Assembly: GCA_937988795.1 (NCBI GenBank)
Contig: CALKHY010000031.1
Coordinates: forward strand, 1-8,180
Direction: 5' to 3'
From: an uncultured Candidatus Saccharibacteria bacterium
Lineage (GTDB): Bacteria; Patescibacteriota; Saccharimonadia; Saccharimonadales; UBA4665
Length of the DNA: 8,180 nt
Positions 1 through 5,085 of this stretch are shown one piece after another; position 1 is the stretch's first letter, and each line of letters starts with the position of its first letter. Below the pieces are notes generated by a model that searched no databases, had not been told where the DNA came from, and saw only the letters and a program-made list of their open reading frames with translations. The translations under genes and the position numbers were made by a program.

Positions 1-452
1 TCAATCACTGTTTGCAGGAAACTAAAGATGGTGTATAGTACAAACCCCCAACCAATCCACCGCTTGGAGCGTGCACCTGGATGAAACGCCTTTTTGTTGA
101 TGAAAAGCGTCGGCACGAGCAGCAACAGAAAAATGCCGATTATCCGCCGAAACAAACCCGGATCGAGTCGCGGAATAAGCCACGCCGCAATCAGCGAACA
201 GACTACGGTAATGGCCATGAACTTGTACACTAACCCCTTGTGCACAAGTCCCTTGCCCTTTAGGGCTGTGATGGCACCAAACGAAGTGCCGATACCACCC
301 ATCTTGGCAGTGGCAAGTGCATTGGCCGGCGGCAGTCCGACCACCAGCAGAAAGTACGGCACCGTAATAAACCCGCCGCCCCCGCCGCTCATGCCAGACA
401 GCGTACTCGAACCCACGCTGACCAAGAAGGTCACTAAGACCAGCCATTCCAT
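1..452 (-). CDS. TauE/SafE (TSUP) family membrane exporter, 5' part only
   Basis: This is a multi-pass inner-membrane protein of the sulfite exporter TauE/SafE family, whose members export sulfite, sulfoacetate or related small anions; the substrate here cannot be told. The frame starting with ATG at 450-452 gives about 150 residues before the left edge, so the C-terminal part is missing. The N-terminus is a hydrophobic helix followed by a glycine-rich stretch (SGMSGGGGGF, residues 19-28), then a second hydrophobic segment, a PANALATAK motif, and further helices (ITVVCSLIAAWLI, IGIFLLLLVP). The glycine-rich turn after helix 1 and the N-A-x-A-T-x-K motif are typical of the family. The gene is transcribed divergently from the glycosylase. 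No Shine-Dalgarno precedes the ATG, but a promoter lies just upstream, so the mRNA may be nearly leaderless. The frame starting at 447 is out of register with these motifs and is not the gene. Confidence 0.85.
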   Translation of the reverse strand, partial: MEWLVLVTFLVSVGSSTLSGMSGGGGGFITVPYFLLVVGLPPANALATAKMGGIGTSFGAITALKGKGLVHKGLVYKFMAITVVCSLIAAWLIPRLDPGLFRRIIGIFLLLLVPTLFINKKAFHPGARSKRWIGWGFVLYTIFSFLQTVI

Positions 453-461
453 ATGGTTGCT

Positions 462-490
462 AGTATACGTTCGGATTGATGCGCCTACAA
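462..490 (-). promoter_or_regulatory. Promoter of the TauE-like gene
   Basis: On the minus strand, TTGTAG (485-490) and TATACT (462-467) are separated by 17 bases. The -10 box ends 9 bases before the ATG at 452, so transcription should start only about two bases before the start codon. The -35 match is weak (TTG only) and the -10 match is good. Confidence 0.5.
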
Positions 491-628
491 TATATAACTA
501 ACAACGCTACTATAGACCGCGCCTGCGCCGTAGCCGTAATGACTGCGGCCGGGATTGTAATTATCCGTTATCTTGACCAGATCATCAGCTATTCTTGTCA
601 TTCTTACTGTTTATTAACAAGTTTCAGG

Positions 629-637
629 TGTTATGAT
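629..637 (+). promoter_or_regulatory. Extended -10 promoter of the glycosylase gene
   Basis: TGTTATGAT is an extended -10 element (TG, one base, TATGAT). It ends 8 bases before the ATG at 646, and no good -35 box lies at normal spacing, which the extended -10 could compensate for. No Shine-Dalgarno lies between it and the ATG, which suggests a leaderless mRNA. Confidence 0.5.
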
Positions 638-645
638 GGTCAGAA

Positions 646-1275
646 ATGAATGACGAGTTAGCCGGCATAGCAGCAAGACACCTTGCCGAGCACGACCCCG
701 TGCTGGCGCCGATTATCAAGCGCGCAGGTCCATGCACCATGCGACCGCATCGCAACTACTATCAGGAATTGGTAGAGAGCATTATCAGCCAGCAGCTAAG
801 CGTCAGGGCTGCGGCTGCCATCCTCAAAAAATTTGTCGCGCTGTTTGGCGACAACTTTCCTTCGCCCGAGCAAATATTAAGCAAAGACATCGAAACATAC
901 CGATCCGTTGGGCTGTCACGAAACAAGGCAATGTACATCCGGGATCTGGCGCAGCACGTCATCGATGGCGCGGTACAGTTTGATCATCTGGACGCGCTCT
1001 CCAATGACGAGATTGTTGCCGAACTCACAGCAGTGAAGGGCATTGGCGAGTGGACTGCGCACATGTTTATGATGTTCTGCATGGGCCGGCCGGATGTGCT
1101 GGCGCATGGCGACTTAGGTATCAGAAATGGTATCCAAAAACTCTATGGGCTGAAGAAGCTACCGGACGCTGCTACAATCCGGCGCATTGCCCAGAAAAAC
1201 AACTGGCACCCGTATGAATCCGTTGCCTGCTGGTATGTCTGGTACTCATTAGACAATAAACCTGTCGTCACCTAA
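646..1275 (+). CDS. DNA-3-methyladenine glycosylase II-like (AlkA/HhH-GPD superfamily)
   Basis: This is a monofunctional base-excision repair enzyme of the helix-hairpin-helix GPD superfamily, expected to cut the N-glycosidic bond of alkylated purines such as 3-methyladenine in DNA. The 209-residue protein has the all-helical core: the segment YYQELVESIISQQLS (residues 38-52) is the conserved helix with the Ile-Ile-x-Gln-Gln motif. The hairpin is L-T-A-V-K-G-I-G-E-W-T-A (127-138), and the likely catalytic aspartate is Asp156 in HGDLGIR. It lacks the Cys4 iron-sulfur loop of Nth/MutY and the N-terminal domain of E. coli AlkA, so it matches the compact AlkA-like form of roughly 200 residues. 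The ATG at 646 is chosen because the promoter ends 8 bases upstream. It stands alone and converges with the small minus-strand gene, whose stop lies 11 bases beyond its own. The exact substrate range is inferred from the family. Confidence 0.9.
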   Translation: MNDELAGIAARHLAEHDPVLAPIIKRAGPCTMRPHRNYYQELVESIISQQLSVRAAAAILKKFVALFGDNFPSPEQILSKDIETYRSVGLSRNKAMYIRDLAQHVIDGAVQFDHLDALSNDEIVAELTAVKGIGEWTAHMFMMFCMGRPDVLAHGDLGIRNGIQKLYGLKKLPDAATIRRIAQKNNWHPYESVACWYVWYSLDNKPVVT

Positions 1276-1286
1276 ACAAACCAGCA

Positions 1287-1553
1287 TTACGAAATATCGG
1301 AGGACTCCTGTTTGGCCAACGTTTGGAACCTGATGTATGGGGCCACCCGCAGCCGACTCAATGTTCCCAGCTGATTAATGGGTGTGCTCGTTGTTTCATG
1401 CGCCGGCCGCAGGTACCGTCGTGGCTCGAAGGCACCGCGTCCTACCACCGGTATAACTGGCGCGCTTGCGGCTGGTTGCGCTGTTTCGATTGTCGGGTCG
1501 GGACTGACCAACCTGGCTTCAATTGCCTCCCGTGGTATTTCGTGTCTGCCCAT
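1287..1553 (-). CDS. Small hypothetical protein, 88 residues
   Basis: I do not recognise this protein. It has 88 residues, is rich in Pro, Arg, Ala and Thr, has no membrane segment, no cysteine and no signal peptide, and its N-terminal half looks disordered (repeated PDP, QPAASAP, PVIPVV). The C-terminal part (residues about 60-83) is more amphipathic. The case for a real gene is the start: GGAGG at 1561-1565 lies 7 bases before the ATG at 1553, and a TATATT -10-like box lies at 1588-1593. It begins 86 bases after the stop of the asparagine-synthetase-like gene on the same strand, so it could also be read from that transcript. Several AGA/AGG/ATA codons occur. Two open frames on the plus strand (1323-1589 and 1378-1584) overlap it but lack comparable ribosome binding sites. 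Confidence 0.5.
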   Translation of the reverse strand: MGRHEIPREAIEARLVSPDPTIETAQPAASAPVIPVVGRGAFEPRRYLRPAHETTSTPINQLGTLSRLRVAPYIRFQTLAKQESSDIS

Positions 1554-1560
1554 ATTCCTG

Positions 1561-1593
1561 CCTCCGTCTCTAGGGTTTGTCTAACCTAATATA
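1561..1593 (-). promoter_or_regulatory. Shine-Dalgarno and -10-like box before the 88-residue gene
   Basis: GGAGG (1561-1565) is 7 bases from the ATG. TATATT (1588-1593) could be a -10 box, but the nearest -35-like TTGTCG (1609-1614) is only 15 bases away, so the promoter part is weak. The Shine-Dalgarno decides the start. Confidence 0.4.
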
Positions 1594-1639
1594 GGCTGGA
1601 AAGTGGGGCGACAACTGTTAAATTTTTAACGTACTGCCG

Positions 1640-2482
1640 CTAACTCCGCCTGTTTTTAACAGCATTAATCATTCGGGTGATACCGATACCGCCGCCGGCC
1701 CGGGGGAAGAAGTTGAGTGAGAGGAAGTCTTCGAGCTCGCGGAGCACCCGTTTTTGGCCAAAGAGCTTAAAGAGTTTCTTGGCATACTCGCCGCCGCTGA
1801 TGGTATGGAACTCCTCACGCATTTCTTCGGGGCTGGTGCTGCGCTCGGCACTGCCGATGGTTTCGTGCCCGTGTATAATGACGTCGATCTTGTGCGCGTA
1901 AGCCCTGCCGTTCTTCCGTTTCATGTTCCAGAAAGGCGAGGTGCTGCTCGGGAATTCTTCGCAAAATACGACCGGGCCGAAGTCCTTGGCCATTGCCGCC
2001 TCGTGCTTATGGGTTAATTCGTCGGTTTTGTAGTACTCTTTCAGCTCGTCGTATCTTTTGTAATGGAAATCCTTCTTCTTGCCGAAGCCCAAGCTTTCGA
2101 GCAGCTCAGTCTCGAACTTGCGAAGGTCATCGATAGTGCCCGGCAGCTCAAACTCGAACATCGGGAAGATGATTTTGTGCCGCCCGGGGATAGGGTTTGG
2201 CTCGGCGCGGTAGCTGGTGGTGACAGTAAACCCGCCCGGAAGGTGTGGCTTGGTGAGCAGTTCATCCTCCAGCCACATCTGTCCGGTTTGCGGCAGCGGC
2301 CATCGCTGCCCTGCATATTTGTAGGAAGCCACAGTGTCCGGATCCTCGCAGGCTGCCAGGATACTCAGGCGATCTTGCGCGCTCACCTCCACAAAACCTT
2401 TCTTCAGGCAAAAGTCGCGCATTTTATTAACAATCTCGCTGAATGCGTTAATGTCTTCGGTGCCTATGTAATTGTTGGTCAT
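1640..2482 (-). CDS. Class II aaRS-like core protein (AspRS/AsnRS paralogue), probable ammonia-dependent asparagine synthetase
   Basis: This is a 280-residue class IIb synthetase catalytic core with no anticodon-binding domain. Motif 2 is visible as YRAE (91-94) followed by the F-P-M-F-E-F-E strand (106-112). GHETIGSAERS (205-215) corresponds to the AspRS/AsnRS amino-acid and ATP site, and motif 3 is GGGIGITR (263-270, Arg270). Lacking the OB-fold, it cannot be an ordinary tRNA synthetase. Known stand-alone relatives are the archaeal asparagine synthetase AS-AR (Asp + NH3 + ATP to Asn), AsnA, and the LysRS paralogue EpmA; the motifs favour the AspRS/AsnRS side. The Asn-rich leader peptide and terminator just upstream support an asparagine role. 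The ATG at 2482 is chosen because AAGGAG lies about 7 bases upstream; the longer GTG frame from 2539 would run through the terminator hairpin. Asparagine synthesis is inferred; a tRNA- or protein-modifying role is possible. Confidence 0.7.
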   Translation of the reverse strand: MTNNYIGTEDINAFSEIVNKMRDFCLKKGFVEVSAQDRLSILAACEDPDTVASYKYAGQRWPLPQTGQMWLEDELLTKPHLPGGFTVTTSYRAEPNPIPGRHKIIFPMFEFELPGTIDDLRKFETELLESLGFGKKKDFHYKRYDELKEYYKTDELTHKHEAAMAKDFGPVVFCEEFPSSTSPFWNMKRKNGRAYAHKIDVIIHGHETIGSAERSTSPEEMREEFHTISGGEYAKKLFKLFGQKRVLRELEDFLSLNFFPRAGGGIGITRMINAVKNRRS

Positions 2483-2507
2483 AGAAATCTCCTTTCTTTT
2501 GCTTTTT

Positions 2508-2534
2508 AAGAAAAGAGCCCCTGTCCGGGGCTCT
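2508..2534 (-). terminator. Intrinsic terminator in the leader (attenuator hairpin)
   Basis: On the minus strand the arms AGAGCCCC and GGGGCTCT form an 8-bp stem with a 5-base loop, followed by TTTCTT. It begins four bases after the stop codon of the Asn-rich leader peptide and ends about 15 bases before the Shine-Dalgarno of the class II core gene. A terminator between a leader frame and its gene is the hallmark of attenuation. Confidence 0.8.
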
Positions 2535-2538
2535 CCCA

Positions 2539-2583
2539 CTAGTTATTGTTGTTGTTTTGGTTGTTGGCGTTATTGTTAGCCAT
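2539..2583 (-). CDS. Asparagine-rich leader peptide (14 residues)
   Basis: The frame encodes MANNNANNQNNNNN and a TAG stop. Ten of 14 codons are Asn (eight AAC, two AAT), ending in a run of five. GGAGGG (2591-2596), within a longer GGAAAGGAGGG, lies 7 bases before the ATG, one of the strongest Shine-Dalgarno sequences in the window. The stop is four bases from an intrinsic terminator, and the gene for a probable asparagine synthetase follows. By analogy with his, thr and leu leader peptides, slow decoding when charged tRNA-Asn is scarce would change whether the terminator forms. A ribosome held on the last Asn codons would cover the first bases of the 5' stem arm, which would favour read-through. 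No clear alternative antiterminator stem is visible, so the exact mechanism is open. Confidence 0.8.
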   Translation of the reverse strand: MANNNANNQNNNNN

Positions 2584-2683
2584 ACACAAACCCTCCTTTC
2601 CCAACGTGCATGTGGTCATAAAAAAATACCCCCGATTGCTCGGGGGAATAAGAAAAAACGGCCGCGCGAATGCACACTTTCAT
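2576..2683 (-). other. Possible 35-codon upstream frame crossing the first leader terminator
   Basis: An ATG at 2683 opens a 35-codon frame beginning MKVCIRAAVF. It runs straight through the hairpin and T-run at 2620-2646, and its TAA (2576-2578) overlaps the first codons of the Asn leader by 8 bases. A still shorter frame, MRKAGVR (2680-2703), starts just after the predicted promoter and overlaps it by ATGA. The overlaps look like a chain of coupled frames, but the Shine-Dalgarno is weak and a frame this short can arise by chance. Confidence 0.3.
2620..2646 (-). terminator. Intrinsic terminator upstream of the Asn leader
   Basis: On the minus strand CCCCCGA and TCGGGGG form a 7-bp stem with a 4-base loop, followed by TA and seven T. 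The opposite strand has no T-run, so it acts on minus-strand transcripts. It could end the abrB-doc mRNA, which has its last stop at 2796. If the promoter at 2714-2742 is real, it lies inside the leader of the asparagine gene and would be a first regulated stop. Confidence 0.8.
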
Positions 2684-2713
2684 CGCACGCCCGCCTTTCT
2701 CATACCGCAACTA

Positions 2714-2742
2714 AATATACGTGCTTATATATATCAAATCAA
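2714..2742 (-). promoter_or_regulatory. Likely promoter of the asparagine-gene leader transcript
   Basis: TTGATT (2737-2742) and TATATT (2714-2719) are separated by exactly 17 bases on the minus strand. Transcription would start near 2707, giving a leader of about 225 bases before the class II core gene. It lies just downstream of the doc stop codon at 2796. Confidence 0.55.
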
Positions 2743-2795
2743 GACATTAATTCGGGTAGCTAACGAGATTGCTGGTAGCATTCTCGAACACGCCC

Positions 2796-3185
2796 CTAGG
2801 CATCAATTTTCTGGCACCGACTTTCCAGCCACGCCGCAATAACCGGCACATCCAGGTGGTCGGTTGCTATTTTGACGGCGAAATCTTCGATTTCGCCCCG
2901 TTTTGCTCTGAACTTGACTCCATTAATCTCCAGAAATGTCAATCCGGCAAGCATTGCTGTTCGCTTATTGCCGTCAACGAACGGATGGTCAGCGACAATG
3001 CCGCGGATTAAAGCAGCGGCCTTTTCGTGCAAACCAGGGTATAACTCTTCGCCGAACACATTCTGGGTTTGTGTGGCAACTACCGACTCAAGCCTCCTCA
3101 AATCGCGTATCCCCTGTGAGCCGCCGGTCTCCTGGATCACCAACACATGCAGCGCCAACAACTGCTCAAGCGTCAGGGAGATCAT
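2796..3185 (-). CDS. doc: Doc/Fic family toxin of a type II toxin-antitoxin pair
   Basis: This 129-residue protein is a death-on-curing (Doc) member of the Fic superfamily. The core motif HPFVDGNKRTA (residues 67-77) follows the pattern H-x-F-x-(D/N)-(G/A)-N-K-R. The Lys where AMP-transferring Fic proteins usually have Gly is the Doc-type sign; P1 Doc is a kinase that phosphorylates elongation factor EF-Tu and stops translation. The length fits Doc (about 125 residues). Other family features are the N-terminal helix with LHVLVIQETGG, and RDLRRLESVVA near residues 28-37, where Doc proteins have a conserved G-x-R-D-x-x-x-L-x-S-A-like stretch. The ATG overlaps the TGA of the upstream AbrB-type antitoxin gene by ATGA and has no Shine-Dalgarno of its own, so translation is probably coupled. 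Target and kinase activity are inferred from the family. Confidence 0.88.
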   Translation of the reverse strand: MISLTLEQLLALHVLVIQETGGSQGIRDLRRLESVVATQTQNVFGEELYPGLHEKAAALIRGIVADHPFVDGNKRTAMLAGLTFLEINGVKFRAKRGEIEDFAVKIATDHLDVPVIAAWLESRCQKIDA

Positions 3186-3403
3186 CGCTGCGACAAATTC
3201 TTAAAATCCTGCTTGTACTCTTTGAGGATTTTCTTGGCAGTGGTGATGACCTGTTCGTCGTCAATACTGCCCTTGCGGACAACACGCGCCGTGAACTCTA
3301 GTACGTCTCCTGGCCTGGCGCCCTCGCGCTTGAGATCTTTGGCTGGAATCGTTATGCCGCTACTAGTGCCAATCTTGATTAGTTTTTGCATGCCGCGAAT
3401 CAT
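3182..3403 (-). CDS. AbrB/MazE-type (SpoVT-AbrB fold) antitoxin
   Basis: This is a 73-residue antitoxin with an N-terminal swapped-hairpin DNA-binding domain. MQKLIKIGTSSGITIPAKDLKREG (from residue 5) has the core pattern K-I-G-x-S-x-G-I-T-I-P, followed by A-R-P-G-D-V-L-E. The C-terminal part, rich in Lys, Glu and Asp, should wrap around the toxin. It lies first in a two-gene operon with doc (ATGA overlap) and is expected to repress its own promoter. The ATG at 3403 is preferred because a near-consensus promoter ends 6 bases upstream and would make a leaderless mRNA. The longer frame from 3439 begins at the upstream edge of the -35 box and would run through the whole promoter, so it is rejected. 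ATG at 3391 is a second option with no useful Shine-Dalgarno. Confidence 0.85.
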   Translation of the reverse strand: MIRGMQKLIKIGTSSGITIPAKDLKREGARPGDVLEFTARVVRKGSIDDEQVITTAKKILKEYKQDFKNLSQR

Positions 3404-3409
3404 GCCCTC

Positions 3410-3429
3410 ATTATAATGAGTATTATAAT
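3410..3429. repeat. Two palindromic ATTATAAT half-sites overlapping the abrB promoter
   Basis: ATTATAAT occurs at 3410-3417 and 3422-3429, 12 bases centre to centre. Each copy is its own reverse complement, and the first covers the -10 box. The position suits an operator for autorepression by the antitoxin or the toxin-antitoxin complex, though AT-rich promoter DNA can look like this by chance. Confidence 0.45.
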
Positions 3430-3439
3430 ATTTAGTCAA
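3410..3439 (-). promoter_or_regulatory. Promoter of the abrB-doc operon
   Basis: TTGACT (3434-3439), an 18-base spacer, and a perfect TATAAT (3410-3415) lead to the ATG after only six bases, so the first transcribed base should be the A of the start codon. It is the best promoter match in the window. Confidence 0.75.
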
Positions 3440-3495
3440 TGTTCTAAACTTGACTTGGGCACGATAGCATAAGTTGCCTCAACATAAAATACCGA

Positions 3496-4803
3496 CTACG
3501 GGGCGAGGCGGTTGACGTCGCGGGGGAAGAGGATGGCTTCTTTGACGTTGGCGAGGCCGATGACCTTTTCGGTGAGGCGGTCAATGCCGAAGCCGAAGCC
3601 GCCGTGGGGTGGAAGACCATGTTTCATTGCAGTGAGGAAGTAGCTAAAGCCTGGGTCTTCGGGGTCGATGCCTGCAGCCTTGATCTGCTCGACCAGGATG
3701 TCGTGACGGTGTTCACGCTGCGGAACGGTCGCCATCTCGACGCCGCGGAACAGGAGGTCTGCCGACTTAGCGGTTTCGCCGTCTTCGCTGGCCATGTGGT
3801 AGAACTTCATCTTACTCTTAGGCAGGCCAGTGGCAAAGACGGCCTCGCAGCCATGCACCTTCTTGGCGTATTCACAAATCCACTTTTCTTCTTCTGGCGT
3901 GAGGTCGATTTCGTTGGTCGTGTCTTTACCAGTCTCTTTGGTGAACAGCTCGTGGATTTCCTTCATAGTGTAGCGCGGGAATTCGGGCTTGAGCACGAGC
4001 TCCGGTGCGCCGAGGTTCTTAAGTTCCTCACCGTGCTCTTCGTAAACACGGGTTACCACGGTGTAGAGCAGCTCCTGCACCAGGTTAAGTACGTCGTCGT
4101 GGCCGTTAATAAAGCCCATTTCGACGTCCAGCATCGTAACTTCCGAGACGTGGCGGGTGGTAGCGGAAAGTTCCGCCCGGAATGCCGGCGCGATCTCGAA
4201 CACGCGCTCGAACACGCCCACCATGATCTGCTTGTACAGCTGCGGGCTTTGGGCCAGCGTGGCAGGCTTGCCAAAGTAGTCGAGCTTAAACACCTCTGCC
4301 CCGCCTTCGGCTGCGCCGGCAACGAGTTTGGGCGTGTTGATTTCGGTAAAGTCTTTGGAGTAGAGGAACTCGCGGATGTAGCGAAGGAGTTCGCTCCTGA
4401 TCTTAAAAATCTTAGTCTCCTGCAGGTTGCGCAAGCCAATGACGCGGTGGTCAAAGAGTGTGTCGAGATTCTCGGGCTTATGCGAAAGCGGCTTGTCGAT
4501 CTCAATCGGCGGCTCGTCGGTCACAGGCACCATGACGGTGAGTGTCGGGTCGTGCAGCTCCACGCCGCCGGGCGCGCGCGGCTCGTCCTTGACGGTGCCC
4601 GTCACTTCCAGCACGGTGCCAATCTGCATGCCGCGCAGCTTCTCGACTTCATCCTTGTCTTTTATGACAACCTGTACGATACCGCCGCGGTCGCGGACGT
4701 TAATGAACGTCAGGCCGCCGAGCAGCCGCTTTTTGTGCAGCCAGCCCTGGATTAATACTTGTTCGCCAATGTGTTCTTTTAAGTCTTTTGAGAGAATACG
4801 CAT
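3496..4803 (-). CDS. aspS: Aspartate--tRNA ligase, archaeal-type, probably non-discriminating (Asp/Asn)
   Basis: The enzyme charges tRNA with aspartate in the cytoplasm. Its 435 residues match the archaeal/AspRS2 form and lack the large insertion (GAD) domain of the usual bacterial enzyme of about 590 residues. The OB-fold anticodon domain covers residues about 1-100. Motif 1 has Pro158, QSPQLYKQ is at 185-192, motif 2 is FRAE (208-211), and motif 3 is GFGFGIDR (402-409). Two positions that set tRNA specificity in archaeal-type AspRS align with His23 (GWLH, Trp in the discriminating Thermococcus enzyme) and Pro78 (RAPGG, Lys there). His plus Pro is the non-discriminating combination, implying Asp-tRNA-Asn formation and later amidation by GatCAB. 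AAGGA lies 8 bases before the ATG. The gene is upstream of the toxin-antitoxin pair and the asparagine gene on the same strand. The alignment at the two positions was made by eye. Confidence 0.93.
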   Translation of the reverse strand: MRILSKDLKEHIGEQVLIQGWLHKKRLLGGLTFINVRDRGGIVQVVIKDKDEVEKLRGMQIGTVLEVTGTVKDEPRAPGGVELHDPTLTVMVPVTDEPPIEIDKPLSHKPENLDTLFDHRVIGLRNLQETKIFKIRSELLRYIREFLYSKDFTEINTPKLVAGAAEGGAEVFKLDYFGKPATLAQSPQLYKQIMVGVFERVFEIAPAFRAELSATTRHVSEVTMLDVEMGFINGHDDVLNLVQELLYTVVTRVYEEHGEELKNLGAPELVLKPEFPRYTMKEIHELFTKETGKDTTNEIDLTPEEEKWICEYAKKVHGCEAVFATGLPKSKMKFYHMASEDGETAKSADLLFRGVEMATVPQREHRHDILVEQIKAAGIDPEDPGFSYFLTAMKHGLPPHGGFGFGIDRLTEKVIGLANVKEAILFPRDVNRLAP

Positions 4804-4868
4804 CAGAATAGTCCTTGTTTACCAGATGACCAGCTTGGGATAGGGACGCTCGCAAGCCGCTGCCAGCT

Positions 4869-4919
4869 TCAGCAGCAGCTGCCGTCCCGGTTATTCAAGT
4901 TGGTCTGGTTTCTACTCAT
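4869..4919 (-). other. Possible leaderless 16-codon upstream frame before aspS
   Basis: The frame encodes MSRNQTNLNNRDGSCC and a TGA. It has four Asn codons and one Asp, the two amino acids tied to the AspRS downstream. The ATG lies 8 bases after a TAGAAT box, the same distance as the leaderless genes in this window. No terminator lies between it and aspS, so a control role would have to act in another way. Chance is a real alternative. Confidence 0.3.
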
Positions 4920-4927
4920 CGCTGTTT

Positions 4928-4933
4928 ATTCTA
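4928..4933 (-). promoter_or_regulatory. Candidate -10 box for aspS
   Basis: TAGAAT (5 of 6 consensus bases) lies in an AT-rich stretch about 125 bases before aspS. No good -35 box is found at 16-18 bases. It is the best promoter candidate between the terminator and the gene. Confidence 0.35.
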
Positions 4934-4944
4934 CCTCATTTTGT

Positions 4945-4982
4945 AAAAAATTACATCTGTTGGCGGTTTATCCGCCGACAGA
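4945..4982 (-). terminator. Terminator-like hairpin downstream of the corC-like gene
   Basis: On the minus strand TCTGTCGGCGG and CCGCCAACAGA pair over 11 bp (one C-A mismatch on this strand) around a 5-base loop. Six T follow after five bases. It lies about 145 bases beyond the stop of the corC-like gene and probably ends that transcript. The gap before the T-run makes it less than ideal. Confidence 0.55.
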
Positions 4983-5047
4983 TATATCCGTGGCAGGGAT
5001 GAATCCTGAGCGAAGCGAGGCTAAAGAAGGGAAAGCCCTAATCACAA

Positions 5048-5085
5048 ATCCTAACTTTTGATGCTATAGCATTAAAAAGTTGGAT
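5048..5085. repeat. Long imperfect inverted repeat with a 12-base palindromic centre
   Basis: ATCC, a bulged T and AACTTTT pair with AAAAGTT and GGAT, around the perfect palindrome ATGCTATAGCAT (5061-5072). The whole spans 38 bases and starts 42 bases after the corC-like stop on the minus strand. No T-run follows on either strand, so it is not an ordinary terminator; a 3'-end-stabilising RNA hairpin or a protein site is possible. Confidence 0.5.

Noticed and set aside
22..447. 141-residue minus-strand frame starting at 447
   Set aside because: It is Cys/His/Arg-rich with no hydrophobic pattern. The +1-related frame from 452 gives clear TauE/SafE motifs and membrane helices.
94..501. 135-residue plus-strand frame
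   Set aside because: Shadow of the TauE-like gene; it has no ribosome binding site and low-complexity Pro/Ser/Thr content.
1276..1639. Possible RNase P or other structural RNA between the glycosylase and the class II core gene
   Set aside because: I looked for conserved RNase P, SRP and tmRNA sequence patterns on both strands and found none. The stretch is better explained by the 88-residue gene.
2483..2539. Longer N-terminus for the class II core protein, from GTG at 2539
   Set aside because: The extra 19 codons are the attenuator hairpin and the Shine-Dalgarno itself. The ATG at 2482 has AAGGAG at the right distance.
3604..4755. 383-codon open frame on the plus strand opposite aspS
   Set aside because: It is a long antisense frame caused by the GC-rich codon usage of aspS. 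It has no domain, no ribosome binding site, and the opposite strand carries all class II synthetase motifs.
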